A stretch of 64,000 bases of DNA from contig JAISFR010000114.1 in NCBI GenBank assembly GCA_031263565.1, positions 1-64,000 on the forward strand. The letters are read 5' to 3'. How positions within the stretch are numbered: the stretch's first letter is position 1; each line of letters begins with the position of its first letter. The position numbers and the translations under genes are program-made. The notes under the pieces are model-generated. The model was not told the origin of the DNA. It did no database searches and worked only from the letters and a program-made list of their open reading frames with translations. Source of the stretch: Candidatus Adiutrix sp. (GTDB lineage: Bacteria > Desulfobacterota > Desulfarculia > Adiutricales > Adiutricaceae). This document shows, one piece after another, positions 16,054 through 25,693 of this stretch.

Positions 16054-19000
16054 TCAGCGCCGCAGCAATTCGCTCCAATCCAAGATCTCGCGCCAACTGA
16101 TCACGCCGCTGACCGGGCTCTTCTCATTCGGGATGTTGATAAAATCAACATCCAGGCGGTTGTTCGTGCTTACCTTGGTGCCTTTGCTGCTGGAAACCAG
16201 GTAAATGGCGGAACTCATACCCAGCACTTTCCGAAGGTTGGTGCTGACCACCCGGTTCCTTTTTCCGTCAGGGCCGATCTTGTCAGACGCCCCGGTCGCT
16301 TCCCAGGCGGCGCTGGTCCCATAGGTCAGGAAATCAGGGTGGGGAAGGCCGTTGAAGGCGTCCAGCAGATAGGGCCGGCTGTAGCCCAGACCGCCGCAAA
16401 TATCGCTCGAGGGCTCATAGGTGGTGAAGGACACATAGGCGCCCCCCCCGGCGACCGGCATTATGGCCGGTTTAAACAAATTCATCTCATGGGTTATGCC
16501 GGTCTGGGTCGCAGTGCTCCGCCACCAGTCGCTTTGCGGATAGGAAGCCGGGCTTTTCAGATCAGCGACATTCAGCCTCTGGCTCAGGCTGCCGGCCAGG
16601 GCCCGTTTCCAGCCGGCGGCGCCGCTTTGGGTGAAATAACGGCTCAGGTCCTGATAGCGGCCTATGGTCTGGCCGGTCAGGGTGGTGAAAGCCGGGGCGG
16701 CGTCGCTGGCGCCCGAAGTCCAATTGGAGAGGTCGCCGTTTTCATAAACCACGATATTGCTGACATCCTCGACTTTATCGGGCTCGGCCGGCTCGAAAGT
16801 CGGCAGGCCCAGGCTCCCCTGCTTCTCCCTGATCCCGTAGAAATAATGGAGATGGTTGAAGTTGCAGAGTTTATAGTCAGCGCCGTTCAGAATTTCGCAG
16901 GGGGTGCTGTCGGCCTGGCTCCACATGCGGCCGGTGCCGAAATAGACCCAGAGCCGGCCGTCGGAGTCGTAAGTGGCCTCAATCGCGCCGGTTATCGCTT
17001 TGCCGGCGTTGAAGAATTCAGCCAGTTGCCACTGGGTCGGCATCAAGCCCTGGCCGTCGTCGCCGGAGACCAGCTGAACCCGCCATATGCCGCCGCGGTC
17101 ATTGTAAGAGGAGGCGGCTTCATAGCCGGACGGCCCGGCCGGGAACTTGGAGGCTATGGAACGTTCGGCGCTCGACTGCGTCAGGCTCAGGTAAATCATG
17201 GGATTGCTCCAGCGGGTATGATAGACGTAAGACGCATAGCTCCCCATTCGCGGCGTGGCCACCCCGAAGGAATCCGCAAAGAAACTGTCGGGCACCCCGG
17301 AGTCCATATATTGCTCGCCGTTGGCCAGGCTTTGCCGCTCGCCGGTGAGGGCCTTGACCACGAAAATCCGGGCCGACTGATTGCTGTAACCGCTGTAGGC
17401 GTTCGAGCTTTCAGCCGTGGTGCTGCCGTCGGGCTCATCCCAGGTCGGCCCGCTGGGAATGAAGACGAACCAGTCATCGGGGGTATTGCGGTCCTCATGG
17501 TACTGGAGGCGGACGGCCACCGGCTTGGCCACCGGCAGACCCAGTTGGGGATCGGAAAAGCTCCACAGGAGCTCCGGCTCCCGCTCAGGATCGGTTATAT
17601 CCAGGGCGAAAACTTCGGAGTAGGAATAAGAGCCGTCGTTCAGTTCGATGCTGCGGCCGCCCAGGCGCAGAGTGGAGATCAGCAGCGTGCGCCAGCGGGT
17701 CTCGTCGCCGCTGCATTTTTTGACGCTGGGCTGCCATTTCCCCCCCGGAGACCAGGAGCCCGGGCTCCAGACGTTCCCGTCCGCGGAACAGATGCCGTTC
17801 TGGTCGCTGACTCTTTTCACCTCCACCGCCACCGGCTTGAGGTCCACATAATAACTGTGGTCGTATTCCGGGTCGCTCAGCCATTTCAGGTGCGGCAGAA
17901 CAGATTTGGGAATGAAGGCCCACAGTTCGGCGCCCATCTCGTGGGCCACCCGTTCCGCGGCGGCCCCGTTCGGCGGGCTTTTGAAGTGCCGGGGGTCGAA
18001 ATAGGGATCCTCGGCCTGATAGCCGGCGCTGCCCTGTTTCAGGCTGACGGCGAAACCCAGGTTGACCGCGTGGAGCATACCGTCGTTGCTGCCGAAATAG
18101 GCCACGTGCCGGCGGTTGGCCTGGGCGATCCGGTAATCGGAATAAGAGGCGTCCCGCTGGGTTACGTCATAGTTCGAAAAAGCCGGGCCGACAATGACCG
18201 GAGTGGAATTGATGACGTCGCCCAGCCGCCAGGTTTTGACCGACTGCCCGAAGCCGCGCCACGGGGCTTCCACCTGCCGCGAACGCAGGCCCGGCTGATC
18301 CTGGCCCATGACGTAGTTGACCAGGCGGCGGCCTTCCTCTTCATTCCCGACTCTCAGGTATTTTTGGTATTCCTTGAATTTGCCGGGGCTGTCGGCATCG
18401 CTGATAATGTCGGCGCTGAAGAGCTCCAGGCTGCTCTTTCGATCCGCGGGCGGCGTATTGAGCGGCTGGACGGCGGGTTTTTCGTAGTAGATCCGGCGCC
18501 CTTCCTCGGCCGGCCGGCCATAGGCGCGCGGCGTAAGCACCGCGGCGTCATTTAATTCAGCCAGATTCGCGGCCAGATCCCAAAGGCTGAAGACGCTTTC
18601 CAGGGTCTGGCCGGGCAGTGAACCGTGATCTTCGGGAAGGCCTTCCCCGAATTGGTCGGGCTTCAGGGTGATCAGGGGACCCTCGCTGCCTTCGTGGAAT
18701 TCGACTATCCAGTCGCCGCCGCTCAGTTCGGGCAAGTCGGGACTGTAGGGCGTGCCGCGGGGATTGCCGTTGGTGGCCAAGGTCAGGATGCCGTCCTGAT
18801 TGGAATCTTCCCTCAGGTTGCCCCAGGCGTCGATAAAGAAGGCGTAGACCCCGCCCACCCAGCCCACGGCCGGCAGGGAGCTGTTGACGGCGCTCTTTTT
18901 GTTGTAGTCGCTGTGGTAATAGGTCCGGATGGCCAAGCCGCCGCCCAGGACCGAATTGATGGTGGCCGCGGTCGGGGTGCCGGTGCTCATGGCCCCCAGG

Positions 19001-22000
19001 ATGCGGGTGAAGGCCTTGTCCAACTGGTCTTTGAGCTGGGTGAGGTTGGCGGCGTAGAAATAGTTGTCGGGGTTGCCGTCGCCGTCGCCGTCCCATTCGG
19101 AGACATTGTGTTCCACTTCGCCATAGGCGTCGCCCGGCCGCCCGTCGTTGTCGTAATCATTAAAACCGCCGTATTTGGCCGCCAGCCACAGGGGATTGGG
19201 CAGGTTTTCCCCGGCCTGGGCGCTGTCGTCGCCGAACTTGAACAGGCGGGTGGCGGTCAGGGGCAGCTTGGGGCTGCCGCAATAGGGCACATTTTGGCCG
19301 CCGATCAGTTTCCGGATGCCCAGGGAGTCCTCCTGCGAAGTACTGTAGGTGGCGTATTGAAACGAGTAAATGGAGGTCAGGCTGCTCAGCCCGGCCGCCG
19401 GGCAGGTGGGCGGAGTGTTCATTTTGTGGGCCACCGGCCGGCTGCCGCTGCTGTTGATGTCATCGGCTACATAGGTGGTGTCGGAGATGATTTCCAGGTA
19501 GCCCCCGTCGGCCGTGGTGCCGCTCATGGTATAGCCGACCTGGGCCGGGTAGCTGTTGTTCGTGCCGCCGTCGGTGTAGAGGAACATGGCCAGGCCGACG
19601 GCCTCGGAAACATCGTCGGGATGGTCTATTTTCTTGTAATACTTGCCGGCGGGGCCGATGAGCCCGTAAATATCGATCACTTCACCATAGCGCCTTTGGC
19701 CGTTGGGCCGGCCGCCGGTATATTGAGCGGACGAGACGCTGGTCTCCATGAACGACGGATCAGCCGTACTTTTGATGTAGTTCGGGGCTTTAGGGTTGTC
19801 CCAGCTTTTGTAGACCCATTCGTAGCCGCGATACAGGAGCGTGCCCCTTTTAAAGGCGTCCGCTTCCGCAAGGTTGGTGAGGCCCGTAGTGCCGGCGTTG
19901 GAAAGGTTTTTGCCGTAACAGGTCTCGCCGGGCCGGCATTCCCGGATCAGGTCGAAATAATAGCGGGCCCCCACGTCACGGTCGTAGTCCACATAGTTGC
20001 CGGTGCCTTCCAGGTGGTCGTCGAAGTTGACGAAAACCGCGCCGCTGTAAGGTTGCCCGCGCTTGTCGGTCTTCCAGTGAATGATGAAGGTGTTGATGGC
20101 GTTGGTGGAAATGGTGCCGCTGGCGGCGGTCGTGCTGATGGTGGCGCCGCCGGGGCTGGAGGTGGCGATGGCGATGGGGGCAAAGGATATCTGCCCTTTC
20201 AGGCTACCCTGGCTGTCGTCTTCGTAAACCTTGAAAGTCAGGTCAGGAAAAGGGGAAGCCATGGCCACCGCGTAAGTCTGAACATTGCGGCCGTCGTACA
20301 GGTCGTGGGTGTTGCCGTAATAGGCGGCGGCCACGAGGCTGTAGCTGCCGTAGGTCTGGGGATCGGTGGGGCAGATGCCCCGGGCCAGGGCCAGGTTGCT
20401 CAAGGGTTTGGCGGTGCAGGTGTTGTCGTCGCCGGCGCCGACGGCCTGGGTCGAGCCGCCGCTGTTGCCGGTGGCCCGGCCGGCGCCCGGGTTGCTGTTG
20501 GCTATATAGAATTTGCGGCCGTTTTTATTGTAGCCCTCGTGTCCGGTGACCACCGCCAGGTATTTTTCCATGTTGAAGGCGTCGGTCAGATCTCCGGGCA
20601 GGCTGCGGCCCCGGTAGGGCGTCCGGCTCAGGCCCTTGATGTTTCCGATATGCGTGGGCGACTGGTGGGGGCTGCCCGGGAGCATGTCGGCGTCGTGGCT
20701 GGGGGTGACGTCGCTGATGACCATGATCACCGGCTGCAGGCATTCCCTGACCTTCGAATAACTGTGTTTCGCGGTATCGGACAGATTGAAGGGGCTGGCC
20801 CAGTTGTCGACCTTGTCGGTGCTGCTCATCGGGCTAGATTCGGAGAACATGTTGGTGGTGGGCGCCCTGGATTCCCCGGCAAAATAGAGCAGCGCCTGAT
20901 AAACCATCTCCCCGATGGGGTTGCCGAAGTTGGACTGGGCCGGTGATTCCCAGGAGTCGCCGCTGCCGATCAACTGTAATTTGTCGATGATCTTCATCAT
21001 GCTGCCGGCGACGAAAGTTCCGTCTTCATTGATCTGGTCATCAATGAATTTGACGTTCTGGCGCAGGTAGCCGCCGTCCCAGCGGTTGCCGTTGTTGACC
21101 ACGCCGGTGAAAAGACCGAAAAGGGCCGAGTCCCCTTCGCCGTATTTCTGCAAAAGGCCCACCGGCTTGTAGGCGTTCTGGTATTGCTGGCAGAAGTCGC
21201 CCTCTTCCAGATAATCAAGATCGTCCGGAGTCTTGCCGGACAGGGGCCGGCAGACTTCCACCCGGGCGCTGTAAGATGAAAAAGCCTGGGCGCTGATGCT
21301 GGAGTTGCGGGGGTTGGCGGCGCCTGATTCGGGCGTGACCCAGTCCCAGATGCGCACGCCTTCGGGGTTGCCGGCGCTGCTGACCGGGTTGACGTTGTGG
21401 GCGATATGCAGAAGCTGTCGGCTGCGGGCGAAGAAATGCCCCCGACCGGCGGCGGGTTTGTCCAGGTTGGTGTATTTGGTGAGGTCGTAATAAGGCGAAG
21501 ACGAGCTTTTGGTCATCCAGATGGAATCGCTCCAGAGCTCCATGCCCCAGACGTGCGAATTTTCCTGCACCGAGGAGGGCTCCAGAACGGCCGGGGAAAG
21601 TTCGTTGATGTTGTTGCCGCTCCCGCTGACGGCGCGCTTGCCGCCGTAAAGAACCTTGCGGACGGCGTCGATGCGGCTGGTGACCACCCAGTTGAGCCAG
21701 TTGCCGCTCCAGAGCCGGGGGCCGCCGCCGGCATTGCAGATGCCGACCGCCGAACGGGGGGCCGGGTGATCGGCCGGGAAATTGCCGACGCCGGGCAGAG
21801 CGGACGGGCCGTCGGGAATCGCCCGGCTTTTTCTGGTGAACATGGAATTTTCATAAGAATAGCAGGAATAGGAGTCAAAATAGCCGAGATAGACGATCGA
21901 CGGGTTGAAGCCGATATCCAGACCGCCGTCGCCGTTGACGTCCATGGTGTCGCTGTAGGCCTGCATGAACATCTTCTGGTCCTTGCTCATGACCAGCAGA

Positions 22001-22131
22001 ACCGCGGGTATCTGCCCGCCGGTCAGCAGCGGCGGGCTGACCGTGTAATGCGGCAGCGCAGGGGGGATCGCGGCGGCTCGTCCGGCTGTAAGCAGCATGA
22101 CAAGCAGGGCTGTGGCGACAGTTTTTTGCAT
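16054..22131 (-). CDS. pilY1: PilY1/PilC-type type IV pilus tip adhesin and assembly protein
   Basis: A 2025-residue protein from the ATG at 22131, chosen because GGAG lies upstream at good distance and the next residues form a signal peptide (MQKTVATALLVMLLTAG, AAA before IPPALP). The upstream frame has only a TTG. The N-terminal half shows a loop DVNGDGGLD resembling a calcium site and a von-Willebrand-like segment (QPVIMVISDVTP). A middle region has DYDNDGRPGD and DGDGDGNPDN, also calcium-loop-like. The C-terminal part has the PilC/PilY1 beta-propeller signature (VAYFGSNDGMLHAVN, GAELWAFIPKSVLPHL, YYVDLKP). PilY1 primes pilus assembly and acts in adhesion or mechanosensing. It is much longer than the roughly 1160 residues of Pseudomonas PilY1. 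It follows the minor pilin genes. Confidence 0.92.
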   Translation of the reverse strand: MQKTVATALLVMLLTAGRAAAIPPALPHYTVSPPLLTGGQIPAVLLVMSKDQKMFMQAYSDTMDVNGDGGLDIGFNPSIVYLGYFDSYSCYSYENSMFTRKSRAIPDGPSALPGVGNFPADHPAPRSAVGICNAGGGPRLWSGNWLNWVVTSRIDAVRKVLYGGKRAVSGSGNNINELSPAVLEPSSVQENSHVWGMELWSDSIWMTKSSSSPYYDLTKYTNLDKPAAGRGHFFARSRQLLHIAHNVNPVSSAGNPEGVRIWDWVTPESGAANPRNSSISAQAFSSYSARVEVCRPLSGKTPDDLDYLEEGDFCQQYQNAYKPVGLLQKYGEGDSALFGLFTGVVNNGNRWDGGYLRQNVKFIDDQINEDGTFVAGSMMKIIDKLQLIGSGDSWESPAQSNFGNPIGEMVYQALLYFAGESRAPTTNMFSESSPMSSTDKVDNWASPFNLSDTAKHSYSKVRECLQPVIMVISDVTPSHDADMLPGSPHQSPTHIGNIKGLSRTPYRGRSLPGDLTDAFNMEKYLAVVTGHEGYNKNGRKFYIANSNPGAGRATGNSGGSTQAVGAGDDNTCTAKPLSNLALARGICPTDPQTYGSYSLVAAAYYGNTHDLYDGRNVQTYAVAMASPFPDLTFKVYEDDSQGSLKGQISFAPIAIATSSPGGATISTTAASGTISTNAINTFIIHWKTDKRGQPYSGAVFVNFDDHLEGTGNYVDYDRDVGARYYFDLIRECRPGETCYGKNLSNAGTTGLTNLAEADAFKRGTLLYRGYEWVYKSWDNPKAPNYIKSTADPSFMETSVSSAQYTGGRPNGQRRYGEVIDIYGLIGPAGKYYKKIDHPDDVSEAVGLAMFLYTDGGTNNSYPAQVGYTMSGTTADGGYLEIISDTTYVADDINSSGSRPVAHKMNTPPTCPAAGLSSLTSIYSFQYATYSTSQEDSLGIRKLIGGQNVPYCGSPKLPLTATRLFKFGDDSAQAGENLPNPLWLAAKYGGFNDYDNDGRPGDAYGEVEHNVSEWDGDGDGNPDNYFYAANLTQLKDQLDKAFTRILGAMSTGTPTAATINSVLGGGLAIRTYYHSDYNKKSAVNSSLPAVGWVGGVYAFFIDAWGNLREDSNQDGILTLATNGNPRGTPYSPDLPELSGGDWIVEFHEGSEGPLITLKPDQFGEGLPEDHGSLPGQTLESVFSLWDLAANLAELNDAAVLTPRAYGRPAEEGRRIYYEKPAVQPLNTPPADRKSSLELFSADIISDADSPGKFKEYQKYLRVGNEEEGRRLVNYVMGQDQPGLRSRQVEAPWRGFGQSVKTWRLGDVINSTPVIVGPAFSNYDVTQRDASYSDYRIAQANRRHVAYFGSNDGMLHAVNLGFAVSLKQGSAGYQAEDPYFDPRHFKSPPNGAAAERVAHEMGAELWAFIPKSVLPHLKWLSDPEYDHSYYVDLKPVAVEVKRVSDQNGICSADGNVWSPGSWSPGGKWQPSVKKCSGDETRWRTLLISTLRLGGRSIELNDGSYSYSEVFALDITDPEREPELLWSFSDPQLGLPVAKPVAVRLQYHEDRNTPDDWFVFIPSGPTWDEPDGSTTAESSNAYSGYSNQSARIFVVKALTGERQSLANGEQYMDSGVPDSFFADSFGVATPRMGSYASYVYHTRWSNPMIYLSLTQSSAERSIASKFPAGPSGYEAASSYNDRGGIWRVQLVSGDDGQGLMPTQWQLAEFFNAGKAITGAIEATYDSDGRLWVYFGTGRMWSQADSTPCEILNGADYKLCNFNHLHYFYGIREKQGSLGLPTFEPAEPDKVEDVSNIVVYENGDLSNWTSGASDAAPAFTTLTGQTIGRYQDLSRYFTQSGAAGWKRALAGSLSQRLNVADLKSPASYPQSDWWRSTATQTGITHEMNLFKPAIMPVAGGGAYVSFTTYEPSSDICGGLGYSRPYLLDAFNGLPHPDFLTYGTSAAWEATGASDKIGPDGKRNRVVSTNLRKVLGMSSAIYLVSSSKGTKVSTNNRLDVDFINIPNEKSPVSGVISWREILDWSELLRR

Positions 22132-22208
22132 GATTCCAACTCCGTTTACGGGCCGACGCCCGCCTTGCTGGCAACGGGAAACGAAACAGTCGCTTTCCCG
22201 GGGGTAGT

Positions 22209-23009
22209 TCAATAGTAAAAAATAGCCCGGTACAGGACGGTCAGGACGCTTTGCGGCCCCACATCTTCGGCCGGGCTGGAGATGCCGAAGAAAGAGCTCG
22301 AAGATCTGTCCGACGGCTGGCGCCCGAACACCGAGATGGCAAAAGACATGGTCACCGGCTGAGGATTGCCGGAACTGCCGCTGTCGGCAATGCCGATCGA
22401 GGTGCCGGCCATATGCCCGGAACCGCCGGCCATATCCATTTCCTCACGGAAATCCCGGGTGACGGCCACGGTGGACACCAACTGGCCGCCGGCCCGGTCG
22501 TAAATCAGCAGGTCGGGCTTGTGGGAGCCGTCGTTGACGGCGCCCGAGCCGGCGGAAGCATAACGGGTCTTGATGGAGCCCCGGTCAAAGGCGGTCAGCA
22601 AATTGGTCCGGCCGAAACGTCTCTGGCCGTCGGCGTCGTTCGGAAATTCAATGGAATAGGCGCTGTCGAGCTGGCCTGACGGCCCCGTGACGGCCTCATC
22701 GCTCAAATAACTGTCGATTTCGTAATCGCCGGCGCTGGCGATCAGGAGCACGTTGAGCAGTTGAGAGGCGATGGCCGTGGCGGAATCAGCCCTGGTGAAA
22801 GCGTCGCGGCTCTGACTGGTGTTGCCGGAGATCTGAATTTCGGTTCTGGTGTTCAGCAGCAGCACGGCGCCCAAAAAGGCCATAATGGCCATGGCCGCCA
22901 TCGTGACCGGCAGGATCACGCCCTGGGGGCGCCGCCGGTCGACGGCCGAAGCCGCCCGGGCTTCCGCCGGCCGATCGGGATTTTGAGAGTTCGAACGCTT
23001 TTCAGGCAT
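22209..23009 (-). CDS. pilX: PilX-like minor pilin / pilus assembly protein
   Basis: A 266-residue protein; the ATG has GAGGT six bases upstream. A basic N-terminus of about 30 residues precedes GVILPVTMAAMAIMAFLGAVLLLNTRTEIQISG, the pattern of PilX proteins (GVVL before a hydrophobic helix, then an N-terminal T-E-x-x-x-xGN segment). The globular part carries no catalytic motif. PilX is part of the priming complex with PilV, PilW, FimU/FimT and PilY1 at the pilus tip. Its stop lies 78 bases before the pilY1 start. Confidence 0.82.
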   Translation of the reverse strand: MPEKRSNSQNPDRPAEARAASAVDRRRPQGVILPVTMAAMAIMAFLGAVLLLNTRTEIQISGNTSQSRDAFTRADSATAIASQLLNVLLIASAGDYEIDSYLSDEAVTGPSGQLDSAYSIEFPNDADGQRRFGRTNLLTAFDRGSIKTRYASAGSGAVNDGSHKPDLLIYDRAGGQLVSTVAVTRDFREEMDMAGGSGHMAGTSIGIADSGSSGNPQPVTMSFAISVFGRQPSDRSSSSFFGISSPAEDVGPQSVLTVLYRAIFYY

Positions 23010-23055
23010 TTTTTACCTCGTCGATGGTTCTTCCGGGCCGAAGAGCGGGCCGATA

Positions 23056-23493
23056 TCAGAAAGCGGCCAAGACCGAGACATAGCGCAGGGGTTGAAAGGC
23101 CCCGGGCCAACTGATCTCCACTTCCACCTCATTGCTTTGGGAAGTCGGGCAGCCCTGCCTTAAAACCGTCCGGCGGATGTAGAGGACCTCATTGGCGTCC
23201 TGGCCTTCAGGAATATGAAGGCCCAGGCGGTTCAGCCTCTCTTCGACCTGCACTCCGCCGGAACGCAGTTCAGCGGGCATCTGGGAAACCGGCAAGGCGC
23301 TTATCTGGTCTATTTTCGATTCGGCCAGAAAAACGGCCACCGTGCGCCGGTCCGCCAGGGCCCCGCCGCCTATGGCTTTGCTTTCCATCATAATGGCCGC
23401 CAAGAGACCGATGGAGATCATAAAGACGGCCGCCAGCGTCTCCAAAATGGTAAAGCCGGGTTTCATTTTTTTATGGCGATCGTTTTGTTTCAT
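23056..23493 (-). CDS. pilV: PilV-like minor pilin
   Basis: A 145-residue prepilin. The leader MKQNDRHKKMKPG is basic and ends in Gly before FTILETLAAVFMISIGLLAA. This is the type IV prepilin cleavage site with Glu at position +5, then the conserved hydrophobic helix. The remainder resembles PilV (type IV pilus modification protein). It lies 47 bases before pilX and 18 bases after the fimT stop, and is clearly in the same operon. Confidence 0.85.
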   Translation of the reverse strand: MKQNDRHKKMKPGFTILETLAAVFMISIGLLAAIMMESKAIGGGALADRRTVAVFLAESKIDQISALPVSQMPAELRSGGVQVEERLNRLGLHIPEGQDANEVLYIRRTVLRQGCPTSQSNEVEVEISWPGAFQPLRYVSVLAAF

Positions 23494-23511
23494 CGAGAAG
23501 CCCCCAATCTG

Positions 23512-24195
23512 TCAAAGCCGCTGAGTCTTGACCTGCCCGGTGGTGGCGGTCAGGTTCAGATTCCAGGCCAGGCGGGTTCTATCCCGGTTAAAGGCCTTGG
23601 AGACAAAAAGCAGATCCAGCGGCGGACCCCAGCGGCTGACGATTTCCCCGCCCGGCAGACACAGGAAGACCAGCACCACGTTACTGGTCTCCAGAGGCGG
23701 CGAACCCGGAACTTTAGATGAAACCACCGGGGAAAGCTGAAAAAAGGCCTTATAGCGTTCATAACGGGCGGATTCGGACGGCGCCGGCTCATTGCGGTAG
23801 ATGATCGCGGTATTCCGGTTAAGACTTCTGGCGGCGCCGCCATCCCCCAAGTCCAGAGTCCGCCAGGCCACGCCCTCGCCGCTTTCCAGAAAGAAAACCT
23901 GTTGACCGCTCAATTGGCAGACTTCCGCCGCTCCGCCCACCGCCTGCGTACAGTCAATGGTCACCCTGACCGGCCGTTGACCGTTGATGGCCGCCAGCCG
24001 GGCCCGCTGAACGGCCGAAGCGACCGACCTGACATCGGCCCTCACCTCAAAATAAGGCCGCTGCCGGTCATAGGCCGCCAGGCCCAGAAGCATCAAGATG
24101 GCCGAAACACCGAGCACCGCCAGCATCTCCATCAGGGAAAATCCGGCCGGCCGGGGCGACCGCCTCTTCATAACGCGGCGGGACAGATTGAACAT
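23512..24195 (-). CDS. fimT: FimT/GspH-type minor pseudopilin
   Basis: A 227-residue prepilin with AAGGGG about 7 bases before the ATG. The leader ends in PAG before FSLMEMLAVLGVSAILMLLGLAAYDRQ, giving the G|F...E5 prepilin site. It is followed by the GspH/FimT pattern RADVRSVASAVQRARLAAINGQRPVRVTID (about residues 55-85). Two cysteines (near residues 87 and 97) may form a disulphide. FimT/FimU is one of the minor pilins at the tip complex and in some species binds DNA during natural transformation. Confidence 0.87.
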   Translation of the reverse strand: MFNLSRRVMKRRSPRPAGFSLMEMLAVLGVSAILMLLGLAAYDRQRPYFEVRADVRSVASAVQRARLAAINGQRPVRVTIDCTQAVGGAAEVCQLSGQQVFFLESGEGVAWRTLDLGDGGAARSLNRNTAIIYRNEPAPSESARYERYKAFFQLSPVVSSKVPGSPPLETSNVVLVFLCLPGGEIVSRWGPPLDLLFVSKAFNRDRTRLAWNLNLTATTGQVKTQRL

Positions 24196-24219
24196 GCGCT
24201 TTCCCCTTCTTTACCACAT

Positions 24220-25359
24220 CTAACGAATGCGGTTGCGTAAGGTTACGGTCTCGCTGAGAACGCGACGCGGATGGCCGTCCGCCGTCGGTTCCACATCAAT
24301 GCGGTTATAAAGAGAGATGGCTTTGTGTCCGCCGTGGTAGGGGTCTCTTTCCGGGCTGCGGTGAATGGCGGACAACTGCAGCGCCTGAATGGGGTTGGCC
24401 TTCAGATCAATATGTTTCAAGTCACTGTGCCCGTTGGTCCACTCGGCGGTGTTCTCGCCCCGTAAAAAATAAATCGCCTGGAGATCTTCAAAGCCGGGGG
24501 CTTCCACCACCGCGCCCTTTTCGTCGGCGTCGCCGAAGTCCTGGCCGTGGAGGTTGGCCATCAGGTTCCTGTTCAGCTCATCGATGAAATAGGTCACCAG
24601 TCGAATTTCCCGAACGTTATATATCTTGGAACCGACCGGAAAGCTCAGGCCGTCGGGGAAGTTGCGCGGCAGGGCTTTGACCCGGTAACGTCCGCCCGTT
24701 CCTCCGCCTTCGGTCGCGAGATACTCGACAATGACCGCCTCGCCTTCCGGATTGACCACCGCCCACTTGTCGCCGGCATTAAAAATATGTTGCCAATCAA
24801 TATTGTCCTCCCAGAGGTCACTGAGCGCTATCCGGGTTTTCAAAAGGCCTGAATCGTAGGTGAAATCCTCTTCCAGAACTCCCAGGGAACTGCCGAATTC
24901 CGGGGCCAGCCAGCAGATGGTCACGCTGTCGCTGCCCCCGTCTCCGCCGTCCACCCCGTAAATGGCCCTGGCCCCGTATTCGCTCTCGCCTTCATACTTA
25001 AACCAGTCGCCCGCCTTTTCATCATAAAACTGAAGGCGCTCGGTCAGTCCGTCGCCCAGCATGGCAAATCCGCTGCCGGCCATCCGGGCGTCAACGGCCA
25101 CGGAATGGAGGCCCACGCGCAGATTCTGCATCTGCGCCAGGATCTGCTCCTGGCGGGTGTAATTGTTGGCCGAGGAGAAAAAAACCGCGATCACCACTGA
25201 AAAAACTATCAGCCCCATCAGCATGGCCACCAGCAGTTCCACCAGGGTCATGGCCTTTTTCCAGCCGGGCCTTCCCGGGGGACTGTCCGGCCCGGCCGGG
25301 CGGGAAGCCGGGCGGACAGGCCCGGGGCGGCTGAAAATATGGGGCTTGGCTCTGGGCAT
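24220..25359 (-). CDS. pilW: PilW-like minor pilin
   Basis: A 379-residue protein from the ATG at 25359, chosen for the AAGGAG site 8 bases upstream; the frame runs further upstream but without a credible start. A long basic, Pro-rich leader of about 40 residues ends in KKA before MTLVELLVAMLMGLIVFSVVIAVFF. The residue before the predicted cleavage is Ala rather than the usual Gly. The following QMQNLRVGLHSVAVDARMAGSGF is typical of PilW. It is the first gene of the pilus operon behind a sigma-54-like promoter. Confidence 0.85.
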   Translation of the reverse strand: MPRAKPHIFSRPGPVRPASRPAGPDSPPGRPGWKKAMTLVELLVAMLMGLIVFSVVIAVFFSSANNYTRQEQILAQMQNLRVGLHSVAVDARMAGSGFAMLGDGLTERLQFYDEKAGDWFKYEGESEYGARAIYGVDGGDGGSDSVTICWLAPEFGSSLGVLEEDFTYDSGLLKTRIALSDLWEDNIDWQHIFNAGDKWAVVNPEGEAVIVEYLATEGGGTGGRYRVKALPRNFPDGLSFPVGSKIYNVREIRLVTYFIDELNRNLMANLHGQDFGDADEKGAVVEAPGFEDLQAIYFLRGENTAEWTNGHSDLKHIDLKANPIQALQLSAIHRSPERDPYHGGHKAISLYNRIDVEPTADGHPRRVLSETVTLRNRIR

Positions 25360-25398
25360 AACTGCTTCTCCTTTATACAGTCCGGCAGAAAAGTCAGA

Positions 25399-25416
25399 AG
25401 CAAAAAACATTCCAAC
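25399..25416 (-). promoter_or_regulatory. candidate sigma-54 promoter of the pilus operon
   Basis: On the minus strand TTGGAATGTTTTTTGCTT places GG (25412-25413) and GC (25400-25401) exactly 10 bases apart. It matches the -24 TTGG and -12 TTGC elements of the sigma-54 consensus. Predicted transcription starts near 25388, about 29 bases before the pilW ATG. Pilin genes are frequently sigma-54 dependent. Confidence 0.5.
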
Positions 25417-25513
25417 CGGGCAAATTTGTGACAAAAATTTATTCCGTAAATTCCGCTACTTCTTGTTTTACAATTCCGATTCTCCGCCCGGCTCGCAAGT
25501 CGCCTGTAAATAT

Positions 25514-25544
25514 TTTTAACAGCGGTGGCAAAAATTTTAACAGC
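25514..25544. repeat. direct repeat pair, candidate activator-binding site
   Basis: TTTTAACAGC occurs at 25514-25523 and again at 25535-25544, starts 21 bases apart, which is two helical turns. Relative to the predicted sigma-54 start site the pair lies roughly 125-155 bases upstream. That is the usual position of enhancer-binding-protein sites. Confidence 0.4.
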
Positions 25545-25693
25545 CATTGCCCTCCCGGGGCCGCCGGCCCCGCGCCACTCTTTTAGCTACATAATCGGGC
25601 CGAAATATGCTATGCTTTGCAACGGTCGAAGCCGGGCCCGCGGCTCGCGGACCCGGTCATTTACCGGTTATAAAAACACAGAAAGAAACAACG

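Larger units (their letters stand above)
25360..25693. other. intergenic divergent region, pilW / phosphate cotransporter
   Basis: About 330 bases without a gene, AT-rich in the middle. It contains the sigma-54-like promoter for the pilus operon and an upstream pair of direct repeats, annotated separately. I see no strong promoter for the plus-strand transporter. Confidence 0.6.

Noticed and set aside
16339-20946. Two long plus-strand open frames opposite pilY1
   Set aside because: Antisense to a coherent PilY1 reading frame; composition is Ala/Gly/Val-rich without signal or fold.
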